Part shown: positions 25,201-34,846 of the stretch, piece after piece | Layout: the number at the start of each line of letters is the position of its first letter | How positions within the stretch are numbered: the first letter of the stretch is position 1 | Virus record (IMG/VR): IMGVR_UViG_3300025646_000099 | Span: 1-41,775 of that record | Length of the DNA stretch: 41,775 nt | Source of the DNA: a virus | Reading direction: 5' to 3' (one strand) | The notes under the pieces: model-generated | What the model saw: only the letters and a program-made list of their open reading frames with translations | Database searches by the model: none | Told to the model about the DNA's origin: nothing | Position numbers and translations under genes: made by a program

Positions 25201-28200
25201 TAATTCTTAGAATATGGTTCATCCGAAGTATTCTTAATACCAGATCTGATAAATGATCTGCCACTAAATGTTGAATGTGTAGAAATTCCTGTCCAATCTC
25301 TACTATCTGGTCTGTTTGTGGTTGTACTTAAAGGTACAAGTCCATAAGGTGCAGAAACAAAGTTAATTTGATTGTCTATGATGTTATAGTTTCCATCAAC
25401 TTTAGTAACTAAAGTATTAGTTGGATGGCTGGAAATTCCTGTTCCCATCCATCCTCTCTCAACCAATAATAAATTAGTGCTTCCAATTCCAACAGAGTTG
25501 ACTCTTACAATTTCATTGTTAATTTTTAATAAATCTCCACCAAAAATAGAAGTAATACCCGTTAACTTAATTAAATCATCCGTTATTAAAATGACAGAAT
25601 CTGACGTTGTAGTTACTGCAGTTGAAACTATTGGTGATTGTATTACATTATCAATACTAATAAGAACTCTAGAATTTTGATTCTTTGCAGTAAATAAATG
25701 CGACGTTCCAATACCAACTGATGTTAAATCAAGTTCTACTGGAGTGGTTTTTAAAGCATTTTCTGCCGAGGATGCAAGTTTTATGGATTCATTATCGACT
25801 TTAATTGCATAAACAGAGGATGGAAGTTTGTCTGTTATACCAAGTCCAACAATGGACGTTGCGTTAATACCTATTGCTTGTGTGGTTCCAGCGCCAGAAT
25901 AACTATAAGTTAATTCTTCTCCACTTACAAAGAAGTGATTTGGAATTCTAATAGTGTTCGAATCAATATTTACAATATTTGCATCACTTCCATCAAAATA
26001 TCTAATGAAAATTGGCAATTGATTATGAGTTAAGTTAAACTGACGCTTAAGATCGATAAATGTTCCTCTATAAATTCCGTATCCGGTATCAATAGATCCA
26101 CTATTTAAATCAATTACATCCAAAGAATTTGCTGTATCAACTAGTCCAATACTATTTTGGAATACTCTAACTTGAACATCTATTCCGGCATTTGGAGTAA
26201 AATACAGGTTAGTATTTGTTCCAGAAACATCAGATCCAAATGTTCCCAACATGTTGTCTGTAAATATTGTTCCAAATTCTGCAATTGAAGCTTCTGTACC
26301 ATCATCAATAACGATTATTTCGGATACCTGACTTCTGTTGTTAGTTGTATCTTCAATACTTACCAAGTAGTATGCACTACAATAACTTGCATTGAAACTA
26401 GAGTTTGTATTGACGTATGAAGATATTATATTTGGGGTTGGTGAACCAGAAGAAGTTATGGAAACATAATCCGACTTAAGTTTGGATACATTTAAAGTTT
26501 CACTTCCAACACCCACTGCAGAAGTACCTGCAATAGAAATTCTCATGGTATTTACTACAAATGAAACTCCTAGACCAACATTTGGATTTAATCCAATTGT
26601 TAAATCAGATCCTGAGAATTGTGCAAAATAAGTACCAATTCCAGAAGATCCATAAGAACTAGTGCTGTCATCAGTTAACTGACCATAATCCAATAACTCA
26701 ATCTCAGATCCATTATGAACAACTGTTAATTCATCAAATTCATAGTAAGATCCATCAACTGCACCTATTTCTACGAGAACCTTAGAAGAAGTATATGTAG
26801 ATGCAATACCAACTATTGATGTTAATGAAGTTGTCCCCGATGGAACAAGTGTGTTTGTAACATTTACATCAACAATACTTCCGAGTGATAATGTGCCAAA
26901 TCCAGAAATAGTATCTCTTAAATTATATGAAACACAACTTACATCAAAGTCATTTACTTCATAATCAACAGGATAGAATAAAAGTTGCCCCTCAGAACCA
27001 GATACGTTGAAATCAAATGATCCCATATCACTAACAGTTTCAACTCTTCCATACTGATTAAGATAACCTGTCGAATTATCATGAAGAAGTGATACGACAT
27101 AAAACTGTTTTTCTGAGGTAAATCTTCTATCTCTAACAAAAGTGAAGAACTTTCTAGTTCTTCCTTCGGATAAGTTGAATGTATTAACTACACTATAACG
27201 AGTAATTCTTGGATTGCTACTAAATTGATCACTAAAATCATCAATAACAAGAACTCTATTTCCAACGGACTCAAAATAATCTTGAAGTGCCTTAGTCTTT
27301 AATACAATTTCATCAGATATTAATTCAGAACCTATTGTTAAAGATTTTTCGGTAGCAAGATCATAATCATTGATGCAGTTTACATCAGTAACAGAAATAA
27401 AATCGGATATTCCAATGAAATCTCCACCATCTTGATTTGTTGAAATACCAGTAAACGATTGATCTTGAGATTCCAAGACCATATCACTAAACTTTTTAAA
27501 TCCTGCAGTATGATTTAAATTACTTACTGGTCCATTCCAAGTTTCATAATCAATTTTTGATCTAATAGAATACGAGAAATATTGATAATAATCACTATCA
27601 TGCAATCTTTGGAAGTTATTATTTAAAAATCCAGATTCCAAATTCCATCCACTCTTAACAATAGAAGATGATCCAATATTATATGAAGTATCATAACTTT
27701 CTATTGATTGAATAGTTGCTATGGAATTTGAAGTCTCAGCAACAATTACATCATCGAGTTCAAAATCTTCTGTGGAAGATATTTTTAAAATTTGATTATT
27801 TGAATCCCATCCCTCCACCAAGCCGATGGAAGATTTTGATGATACTGCTTCTTTGTAGAAGAAATTATTTTTTTCCAGTTCAATATCAAATATTGGAAAA
27901 TATTTTTGTGGAACTATAGTTCCTGAAGAATAAATTGAACTAAAAGTTCCTGGATCTTCATCTGGTCTCAAATAGTTGGAAAGGTTATAAACAACTGATC
28001 CGTTCGATCCACCAATATTAGGGTCTATAGATTTAATTGTAAAGAGTGTGTAATTATATGAAGATGAATTAAATCCTCTTAAAGCACTCCCTATACCAAC
28101 ACTAGTATTTTCAATTAAAACTTTATCACCAACTGCAAAAGGAAAATCTGTAGAATTACTATAACTAACGGCCAAACCAACATTAACATCTTTAGTAGAG

Positions 28201-31200
28201 CTATTAAATGTTATTGAACTAATTCCTATAGAATTTGAATTGTTTATTGGAATTATAGTTGGAGTAGTATCACTGAGATTTGTGGCGTTCTTTAATATTG
28301 TCACTTCAGAATCATTCAAATCATATTTTAATTCTACATCTAATATGGGATTATTTGTAACACCATCCAATACAATTAAGTTTGGAGCAAAAACATAATT
28401 TGTTCCAACTGAAGAAATACCAATTCTCTTAAATCTTGATAAAGGATTTATTCTCAATACTTGTGGTAATTTTGCAGTTGGTCTTAATGTGGTATCTGAA
28501 GAATAATCAAATCCAATATCTTGAATTGTAATATTGGAAATCTTACCAATATTATTGGATTCTGTGAATAAAATAGCCCCAGAACCTGAGTTAGATAATA
28601 CCGATGTTATTGCTGGTAAAGAATTATAATGTCTACCTTTTGAAGTAACTCTAATTTGATTTATTTCACCTTGAGATGATAACGAATTTGTGTTATAAGA
28701 AATAACAGACTCGGATGAAATGTATGAAGATCTTTCTGGTTTTGCTAAAATGTTATAATTGAATGAGGTTGAGGTTATTCCAGAAACCTTATAATTTCCA
28801 GAATATCCACTATCAACTACAGATATTAAATTGTAATTAGTGATATTTTCATCATCAATAATAATTTCTTTCTTAGTAGATTCATTATCACTAGTTAATA
28901 GTGGAGATAGTGTATAGTATAAAGCATTTGGTATAGAATCATTGGAAGTTAGTGTTATCTTTGCTGTGGTAGTTACTCCAATAATACCAGACTTCACCAC
29001 TTCAAAGTTTGTGGAAGTAGATGATGAATCAAATACGTTTTTGAAATTGTAATCGGAATAAAAATTAAAATCAAAAGCTGGAAGTCTGGAAGAATTTTTA
29101 ACATATGATAGTGAATTATCAGATAAATCAAATATAACCGTTTGATTTTTAATAACTGAAATCGGTGGATTGACTAAAGATAATGTTCCACCAGAAGCAC
29201 TAGTAATTGGTAAAGTTATTGGAGTTATTAATGTTGAATTGTAGTATGATGAGGATAGTCTGATTGTATTATTATCAACTTTAACAATATAATATATTGA
29301 GTTATTTTCTAATCCTCCCGCAGGAGATGATGATGTATGGATAACTTTTTGTCCAGTTTTATAATCATGATCAACAATTGTTATAGTATTTTCAGTCGTG
29401 TTTATATTTCCAGAAATAAAGTCTTTTGGATTTACAACTAATCTTCTTGTATAATCATTATACCTTATAACATATGTTGTAGAAATACCAGGCACACACT
29501 CTACTGTAACAGAATCTCCTAAACTCAGTCCATGAGTTGATGAAGTAGATACAGTAACTTGATTTTTATCAATACTAGATTTAATTACATTATCATAGTT
29601 TGTAGTAAGACTATGAACAACACCAGATCCAAGACTTGTAAAATATAATGTAGAAGTCTGTACAGAACTGTTGATTCCCACAAAAGATCCTGTCAGTCCA
29701 AGTCCAACTCTGTTTGTTGAAACTCCAATCAAGTCATTAGAAATTTTTGCAGCATATAATACTTGATTGTCTGTCAATAAGAAAGATGATGATCCATCAG
29801 TTGAAACTGATACTGCAGTTCCACCATTAGAAGAATAGATAATCTTATCTCCAGTTTCCAAATTATGATTTGGAAAATATATTGACTTAGTTGGAATTGA
29901 TATCTGAGTTATTCCTACTCCAGGATTTGAGAAAAATATTGTATATCCAATTCCTGCTCCAGAAATTGTTCCCAATCCAACAGATTCTGATGGATCAAAA
30001 TACAATTCTCTGTTATATTTTGATGCAAATACTGCGGAACTTATTCCAGAAACAAAAGAAAACTTTCTTGTTTTTCCTAATAATATTGTTGAAGCTGTAT
30101 GAGAAGTTCCAACTGTAGAATCTTGTTCTCTTAGAACTCTAATTCTATTGAGATTTTGATCAATATTTAATACTTTAACTCTTTCATTATCCAACTCAAA
30201 AATATCATTTTCTCGTATGAATGGATACTCTAATGTTCCAAAAAGGTTGAAATAAGTTACTATTCCAGTAACACCTACAGTGTCAACACCAACATTAAGA
30301 ATAAATTGATCGGACCTAACTCCAACTGCATATGATCCTTGTAGATTGGTTGCAAAAGTACTTAATCCACTTATTGATATAATGTCTCCATTAAGAAGTG
30401 CGTGTGGATCTTCGGAAAATCCGTAATAAGAACTCAAATTTGAATCTGGAACTAATTCAATATTTGATAAAGATGAAGTTGCTACACTAATTTGAGAAAC
30501 ATTTTTACCTTTTATTGAAGATACCTTTGCAGAAGCTCCAGATCCACCGGTTCCTTCATTGTCAAAAATTACGGGGTCATTTATTTTATAGTTTACTCCT
30601 CCCGTTGAAATGCCGATGAAACTTATTTCGCCTTTTATTGAATAATCTACAACAGAATCTTGTTTTTTAATTTTGTTTGGATTGTCAAAAAATTCATAAT
30701 CACTATTTTCACTCAATAAGTTATATGGTGTTGTATTTCGGAAAAGTTGAGTTTGCGATAAATCAATATCATCTTGATTTGATTTTGGATCAAAATTGAA
30801 TGGAATTGGAGTTGATTTAAAATTATCACCAACAAAGTATGGGAAAGATGGTGCAATGAAATTTTTAAATGGAGAGGAAGATTCTACAGACGAACCATTA
30901 ATGGTTGAAAAATATGCATAAACTCCATTTGGATATTCTGGAGTAACACAAAATCTACCATTATTTTCATCCAAATCTCCATCAGAATTAAAATTGTAAT
31001 CCTCAACAAAAAATCCTTCTGGATAAAGTGATGTACTAGGTCGGTTAGAAGAAATGGAAATACTATATCCAGATTCTAAAGCCTTTACAAATCCACTACC
31101 ATTTCTATTAGAATATCCGTATGGACCATAGATTGGATTTCCATCATAAGCCCATCCAATTATTGGAGAATGTGAGTCTGAAGGAATTTCTTTATTTCCA

Positions 31201-34200
31201 GAAATAATTAAGTCTGGAATGTATGTAATCTGTCCGTTTACAAACCTTTTTGATAAAACAGTTTGCCTTAACTTTCTTGGTGCATATAAGTGTGTGTATT
31301 CCAATCCATAATTTGAATTAATTCCCTCACTAATAATGCCATCATCATCAGTTATTTGTCCACTTTGAATATTTCTTTCAACTAAATTAATAGTCCATTT
31401 TTTAGGTGTAGATTGAAGTTTGCAGTTTGATCCAGCTGGTATAACAGAAAGAGATATTTTGTCAGTTGTAAATCCAACTCCACCTTGAATTACTTTAACT
31501 TCTGACAGTAATCCCTGACTGACTATTGGAGTTAATATTAGACCTCTACCAATACCAGAACCACTTAATTCTAAATCTGGAACAGAATTGTATCCAGTAC
31601 CAGAATCCAAAACAAGAACCTCAGTTATTCTTCCATTAGAAATTATCGGTTTTAACTGTGCTCCAGATCCACTATTAAGTCTAAAAGATGGTTGTCTATT
31701 GAAATTAATAATCTCTTCTGATCCGTAATTAGATCCGCCAGATTGTAAAAATACTGATTTTATTTCTCCCCTGAAAACTGGTTGTAGAACGGCGTCAAAT
31801 GTTTGTCCAGTTCTGGTAGAAATTCCAACAACTCCAGATACTGATATTGAAATTGGTTGGTGATTGAATATATGATTGCCAGATCCGGAGTTGGTAAAGT
31901 CAATGTACTGTTTTGTTTTAAAATAAAAATCTTCATTTATAGTTGTTATTCCAACAGAAGAAAGTTTGAAATTATTTTCATCAACAACTGTTACATAATA
32001 TTTTGATCCCGAAGTTAAGTTTCCAACAGGTACAGAAGTTGATTCGTAAACAATAACTTCTCCAGTGTTATATCTGTGATTTTGCGCATTTATAAGATTT
32101 GATGATGTATTAATTCCCGAAGAAGAAACTACAATTTTTCTATTTTTATACCCAGATCCAGTATCAGAAATGTTAATAAAAGTTATTTTCTTTTTCTCAT
32201 TTACAGAATCAAATTTTTGAACGCCAACACCATAAGATGTCAAATTAATTGTATTAACACCAACAATAGCATCATCATATGTGTTGTGAACTTTTACAGT
32301 ATAAGAATCTTGAATAGAAAGATAGTATATTGAGTTTGAAACAAGTCCACCTACTACCTGTTGACCTTCAGATTTATAAATTACCTTTTCTCCATCGTCG
32401 AACTTATGATATGAAGAAAATCCAATAGTATTATTGGATAAATTAACTAGTCCAGCAGAACCTACTGAATTGAATAATGATGAGTGCTGGAAAGATCCAA
32501 GATTAGCTTTTGCTTTCACTCCAGTACCATTTCCACCCTTTATTGTGATGATAGGTTCACTAACATAGTTAAATCCTCCATCAATAATATCAATTCTGGT
32601 TAAACTTCCTTCAACTTCACAATATCCAGTAGCTCCAACACCAACATCATCAGATATCTCTAATACTGGAGGATTGATAACGTCATAATTTTGACCTGGA
32701 GAAATTACATCAATATTTTCTATTGGACCATAAAAGATAGAATCTTTGGATTTATAATTTAAAATTTCTACACCATTAACCAAAATTCCAATTGGTCCCG
32801 GATTAGTTGGATTCTCTATTTCCGAATATTTTTGACTAGAAATATTTCTAATTAACTTTTGTGGTTCTAGTTTTTGATTGGAAAAATCATTAAACTCCAA
32901 TTTGGCATTAGTTACTGTGCCAATAATTTCAATAAATTTTGAACTATAAAGATTAGATCTACTACGAGAAAGTTTTACATTTGTATCAGAAATTCTCTTA
33001 ATATAATAAATTCCATCTATAAGATTTAATGATCCATTGGTTCCATTTTTATATAATACAGAATCTCCAGTGTAAAAACCATGTTTTCCGATATTAATTT
33101 CTTCACTATCAAAAGTTCCGGAAAAAGTTACAGATCTATCTCTAATTGTTAATGGTTGATCTAGATATGTTGGTAAAGATGGGGAAGCTACATAATATGA
33201 ACTAGAATAATCTCCATAAACATTTTGTACATTCGTTGCATATATGTTTGTTTCTGGATAGTTTGTTGAACTTACTTTTGAAAGTACTTTTTGAACTCTA
33301 TACTTTTTACTTATATCAAACTGACCCTGACCCTTTATTGAAAAAGATTTGGGATTTGAGACTTCAGATACTATTGAAATTATGGTAGTGCCATCATTAA
33401 ATATTAACTTTACAGAATCTCCAATTATAAAATTATTATCGTCAAAAGTTACTACTCTATATGTGTAATTTGAAGAATCTATTAATGCAATAGAATTTAC
33501 ATCATATGTTGTTGCAATGTTAAAGAACCAGTTATTTGCAACAACATCCGTAGAGTCTATACCAAGAGTTTTAATTTCAATTAAATCATTTTCATTAAAA
33601 TATCTTGTATCTGAGTTTAAATTAATATCCGATAATACTCCACCAATTCTAACCTTCACTACGTTTTCTGTACCTATTCCAGAATAACCATATGCATAAC
33701 TATCAATTCTTAATTCCTGTCCGGAAGAAATAATTTGATCTATTCCAGAACAATTGTAAAATTGAGTTAGTGATTTAGAATCATAATCTATACTTACAGA
33801 AGTTCCATTATCTAAATCAGCGACTAAAGATCCTTTAGAAGGAAATCCCACAGTAGAATCAACATCTAAAACTGTAGAACCAATAGAAACTGTAGTAACT
33901 AATTTTGTTTTGGGGTGAATTGAAAAAGTTCCAAAAATAGATCCGGAAACATTTATATCCTTATTATATTCATAATCTAAACTGATGTTATAATAATCCT
34001 TTCCGTTTCTTTGAATTTTTCTTACATTATTGATTGAGCCATAAGCTTTGGAAAAGTTATCTGTTTCATCCTGAAACAGAGTTCTATTCAACAAATCAAG
34101 AGGATTGCCCTCGATAGATTCTACAACAAGGTCACGAGTAACTCTATATTGTGCATTTGATGGAATAAAAAGATAATCTCGGGGTTTTATTAACTCTACA

Positions 34201-34844
34201 TCTTCTCCATAAAGTGCTCTAAACAATATTTCAAAAGACTGATCGGTTCCTTTTGAAGAATAAAAATCTTTTGATTGTTTAATAAAGATATTTTGGTTTA
34301 CACCAGAGTACAGTTCTCTATCTTCAAATCCAGGAGTAATTTGAATCTTTACTTTTTTAATGAATTCTTTAAGAAAAAGAATACTCAGATTTTTAACAGT
34401 AGATTCTGAAACATGTTCTTCAATTGAAGATTCTGAAAAAACTAATGTATCTGGGGATACCTCGCTTTTATACGAAGTAAAACCACTAAATCCTCTTACA
34501 CAATTTAAAAATGATGTTTCCGTTTTATTTGTGTAAGTAATTATTTCGTTATCAATTTGAATTAATCCATATGAATCTGGAAACCCTAATGTAGAATCAA
34601 CATTGATTGTATCATCTGCAAATCCAACTGTTGATGTTGTTTTTGTCGAATCTATAATATTAGTTAAATTTTCAACTTTTACATATTGGTCGATATTTTG
34701 TAAAATATCTAAAGTCCCACCTTCATTTTCCAATGATACATAATATTGTGATAAAAATTCCCCAAATAATGGAAAATCTTCTCTTATAAAAGAAGGAAGC
34801 TGATTTTCTACGATTGAACTAATTTTGATTCGAGTATTTACCAT
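22299..34844 (-). CDS. 7: Giant gp7-like baseplate wedge protein, 4181 aa
   Basis: It occupies the T4 gene 7 slot between gp6 and gp8. Residues 19-43 (FIREDFPLFGEFLSQYYVSL) and about 190-225 (KDFYSSKGTDQSFEILFRAL, then YGEDVEL) match T4 gp7 'FESRSYDFYSTKGIEASYKF...YNEEVEI'. T4 gp7 is 1032 aa, with this segment in its C-terminal half; here it is N-terminal and is split by a module at 73-121. The rest is modular: GxGY modules (about 718-771, 1028-1135, 1408-1451, 2061-2181, 3331-3481, 3738, 3968); 'H-x-F/L-x-TGD-x-V-x-Y' modules (near 583, 810, 920, 1658, 1823, 2966); a YHYH-like domain (about 1223-1312, AYDGNPIYGPYGY and GRFCVTPEYPNG); fibre-type INDILQVPGQGYLF near 3545; and a nidogen-like beta domain at about 3810-3945. 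No frameshift is apparent. The gp7 assignment rests on the N-terminus and synteny. Confidence 0.82.
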   Translation of the reverse strand: MVNTRIKISSIVENQLPSFIREDFPLFGEFLSQYYVSLENEGGTLDILQNIDQYVKVENLTNIIDSTKTTSTVGFADDTINVDSTLGFPDSYGLIQIDNEIITYTNKTETSFLNCVRGFSGFTSYKSEVSPDTLVFSESSIEEHVSESTVKNLSILFLKEFIKKVKIQITPGFEDRELYSGVNQNIFIKQSKDFYSSKGTDQSFEILFRALYGEDVELIKPRDYLFIPSNAQYRVTRDLVVESIEGNPLDLLNRTLFQDETDNFSKAYGSINNVRKIQRNGKDYYNISLDYEYNKDINVSGSIFGTFSIHPKTKLVTTVSIGSTVLDVDSTVGFPSKGSLVADLDNGTSVSIDYDSKSLTQFYNCSGIDQIISSGQELRIDSYAYGYSGIGTENVVKVRIGGVLSDINLNSDTRYFNENDLIEIKTLGIDSTDVVANNWFFNIATTYDVNSIALIDSSNYTYRVVTFDDNNFIIGDSVKLIFNDGTTIISIVSEVSNPKSFSIKGQGQFDISKKYRVQKVLSKVSSTNYPETNIYATNVQNVYGDYSSSYYVASPSLPTYLDQPLTIRDRSVTFSGTFDSEEINIGKHGFYTGDSVLYKNGTNGSLNLIDGIYYIKRISDTNVKLSRSRSNLYSSKFIEIIGTVTNAKLEFNDFSNQKLEPQKLIRNISSQKYSEIENPTNPGPIGILVNGVEILNYKSKDSIFYGPIENIDVISPGQNYDVINPPVLEISDDVGVGATGYCEVEGSLTRIDIIDGGFNYVSEPIITIKGGNGTGVKAKANLGSFQHSSLFNSVGSAGLVNLSNNTIGFSSYHKFDDGEKVIYKSEGQQVVGGLVSNSIYYLSIQDSYTVKVHNTYDDAIVGVNTINLTSYGVGVQKFDSVNEKKKITFINISDTGSGYKNRKIVVSSSGINTSSNLINAQNHRYNTGEVIVYESTSVPVGNLTSGSKYYVTVVDENNFKLSSVGITTINEDFYFKTKQYIDFTNSGSGNHIFNHQPISISVSGVVGISTRTGQTFDAVLQPVFRGEIKSVFLQSGGSNYGSEEIINFNRQPSFRLNSGSGAQLKPIISNGRITEVLVLDSGTGYNSVPDLELSGSGIGRGLILTPIVSQGLLSEVKVIQGGVGFTTDKISLSVIPAGSNCKLQSTPKKWTINLVERNIQSGQITDDDGIISEGINSNYGLEYTHLYAPRKLRQTVLSKRFVNGQITYIPDLIISGNKEIPSDSHSPIIGWAYDGNPIYGPYGYSNRNGSGFVKALESGYSISISSNRPSTSLYPEGFFVEDYNFNSDGDLDENNGRFCVTPEYPNGVYAYFSTINGSSVESSSPFKNFIAPSFPYFVGDNFKSTPIPFNFDPKSNQDDIDLSQTQLFRNTTPYNLLSENSDYEFFDNPNKIKKQDSVVDYSIKGEISFIGISTGGVNYKINDPVIFDNEGTGGSGASAKVSSIKGKNVSQISVATSSLSNIELVPDSNLSSYYGFSEDPHALLNGDIISISGLSTFATNLQGSYAVGVRSDQFILNVGVDTVGVTGIVTYFNLFGTLEYPFIRENDIFELDNERVKVLNIDQNLNRIRVLREQDSTVGTSHTASTILLGKTRKFSFVSGISSAVFASKYNRELYFDPSESVGLGTISGAGIGYTIFFSNPGVGITQISIPTKSIYFPNHNLETGDKIIYSSNGGTAVSVSTDGSSSFLLTDNQVLYAAKISNDLIGVSTNRVGLGLTGSFVGINSSVQTSTLYFTSLGSGVVHSLTTNYDNVIKSSIDKNQVTVSTSSTHGLSLGDSVTVECVPGISTTYVIRYNDYTRRLVVNPKDFISGNINTTENTITIVDHDYKTGQKVIHTSSSPAGGLENNSIYYIVKVDNNTIRLSSSYYNSTLITPITLPITSASGGTLSLVNPPISVIKNQTVIFDLSDNSLSYVKNSSRLPAFDFNFYSDYNFKNVFDSSSTSTNFEVVKSGIIGVTTTAKITLTSNDSIPNALYYTLSPLLTSDNESTKKEIIIDDENITNYNLISVVDSGYSGNYKVSGITSTSFNYNILAKPERSSYISSESVISYNTNSLSSQGEINQIRVTSKGRHYNSLPAITSVLSNSGSGAILFTESNNIGKISNITIQDIGFDYSSDTTLRPTAKLPQVLRINPLSRFKRIGISSVGTNYVFAPNLIVLDGVTNNPILDVELKYDLNDSEVTILKNATNLSDTTPTIIPINNSNSIGISSITFNSSTKDVNVGLAVSYSNSTDFPFAVGDKVLIENTSVGIGSALRGFNSSSYNYTLFTIKSIDPNIGGSNGSVVYNLSNYLRPDEDPGTFSSIYSSGTIVPQKYFPIFDIELEKNNFFYKEAVSSKSSIGLVEGWDSNNQILKISSTEDFELDDVIVAETSNSIATIQSIESYDTSYNIGSSSIVKSGWNLESGFLNNNFQRLHDSDYYQYFSYSIRSKIDYETWNGPVSNLNHTAGFKKFSDMVLESQDQSFTGISTNQDGGDFIGISDFISVTDVNCINDYDLATEKSLTIGSELISDEIVLKTKALQDYFESVGNRVLVIDDFSDQFSSNPRITRYSVVNTFNLSEGRTRKFFTFVRDRRFTSEKQFYVVSLLHDNSTGYLNQYGRVETVSDMGSFDFNVSGSEGQLLFYPVDYEVNDFDVSCVSYNLRDTISGFGTLSLGSIVDVNVTNTLVPSGTTSLTSIVGIASTYTSSKVLVEIGAVDGSYYEFDELTVVHNGSEIELLDYGQLTDDSTSSYGSSGIGTYFAQFSGSDLTIGLNPNVGLGVSFVVNTMRISIAGTSAVGVGSETLNVSKLKSDYVSITSSGSPTPNIISSYVNTNSSFNASYCSAYYLVSIEDTTNNRSQVSEIIVIDDGTEASIAEFGTIFTDNMLGTFGSDVSGTNTNLYFTPNAGIDVQVRVFQNSIGLVDTANSLDVIDLNSGSIDTGYGIYRGTFIDLKRQFNLTHNQLPIFIRYFDGSDANIVNIDSNTIRIPNHFFVSGEELTYSYSGAGTTQAIGINATSIVGLGITDKLPSSVYAIKVDNESIKLASSAENALKTTPVELDLTSVGIGTSHLFTAKNQNSRVLISIDNVIQSPIVSTAVTTTSDSVILITDDLIKLTGITSIFGGDLLKINNEIVRVNSVGIGSTNLLLVERGWMGTGISSHPTNTLVTKVDGNYNIIDNQINFVSAPYGLVPLSTTTNRPDSRDWTGISTHSTFSGRSFIRSGIKNTSDEPYSKNYIFDDISSTFSGIKTEFTLKSNGTDIAGISTNNAIVLINEIFQGPQRFTGSVSIEGDYTLKESVGVSSIQFTGTATSLASDINTSNIPVGGVIVSVGATSGFAYQPLVSAGGTAIVSVAGTIQSIGIGNSGSGYRVGVQTVVNVGVATSSVGTPNIEFIGTAAISGGHIVSVAITNPGMGYTSSNPPIVIFDDPLSYSNIPLVYSSSSTSGVGSQATIDIVVGQGSSVISFELKNLGYGYGQGDILTIPVGGSTGIPTNTALSYDEFKIYVERTQSDTFSGWVIGDLQVLDPLDDLFDGTTVSFQLSVDNQPRSIRSKLGSNIDVQSTLLVFINDILQVPGQGYLFAGGSFITFTEPPKPGDTSKILFYRGTGDVDVIDVDILETIKPGDTVRLNSDLANLKEDSRLVSTIKSIDTINTIPYAGPGITNIETLERPLIWCKQKEDLFINGKSVTKNREIYEPNIQPATRIIQSVGVGSTVIFVESVKTFFDSERENTTNAIQSKIQIISQDEYVGASATAVVSTAGTISSIVLQNGGVGYTTAPTVSISYPPVISGITSVPTGTVQSISYGEYGSVGMANYFTGDVDDTFFTISLPFEVDFLGNRYSTVYLGSNGYITFGGGSTQYSRILPNSPALPGLHIIPGNRRTTKVYTLSSGGTFRIRVEGYNYAASAALTPHVYEILFTSGSSSIDINLVTVTGSVTGGITDGISANYLGSFIANSSNSYRIFTSPFATNYLNYAVANASISSGIVTLIQITNPGFGYTIANPPSVLIECPPVSGYIEEIEDVSYSGDFGIISGVSTTSVGVASTGIVFDLLIPQDSFLRDNSIVGTAITVSGIQTGYYFVVFNSNIGNGVTSIYQDGSVISIGSSYIDNVYEVAEVSIAQTSTVGSGITYVAKVTVSVSDYNGLTGVGYSNFFGEYSWGRISSPVRTDPKSFNSYNNGLVGVSTSPIIQRVNSLRYLNYN

Positions 34845-34846
34845 TT

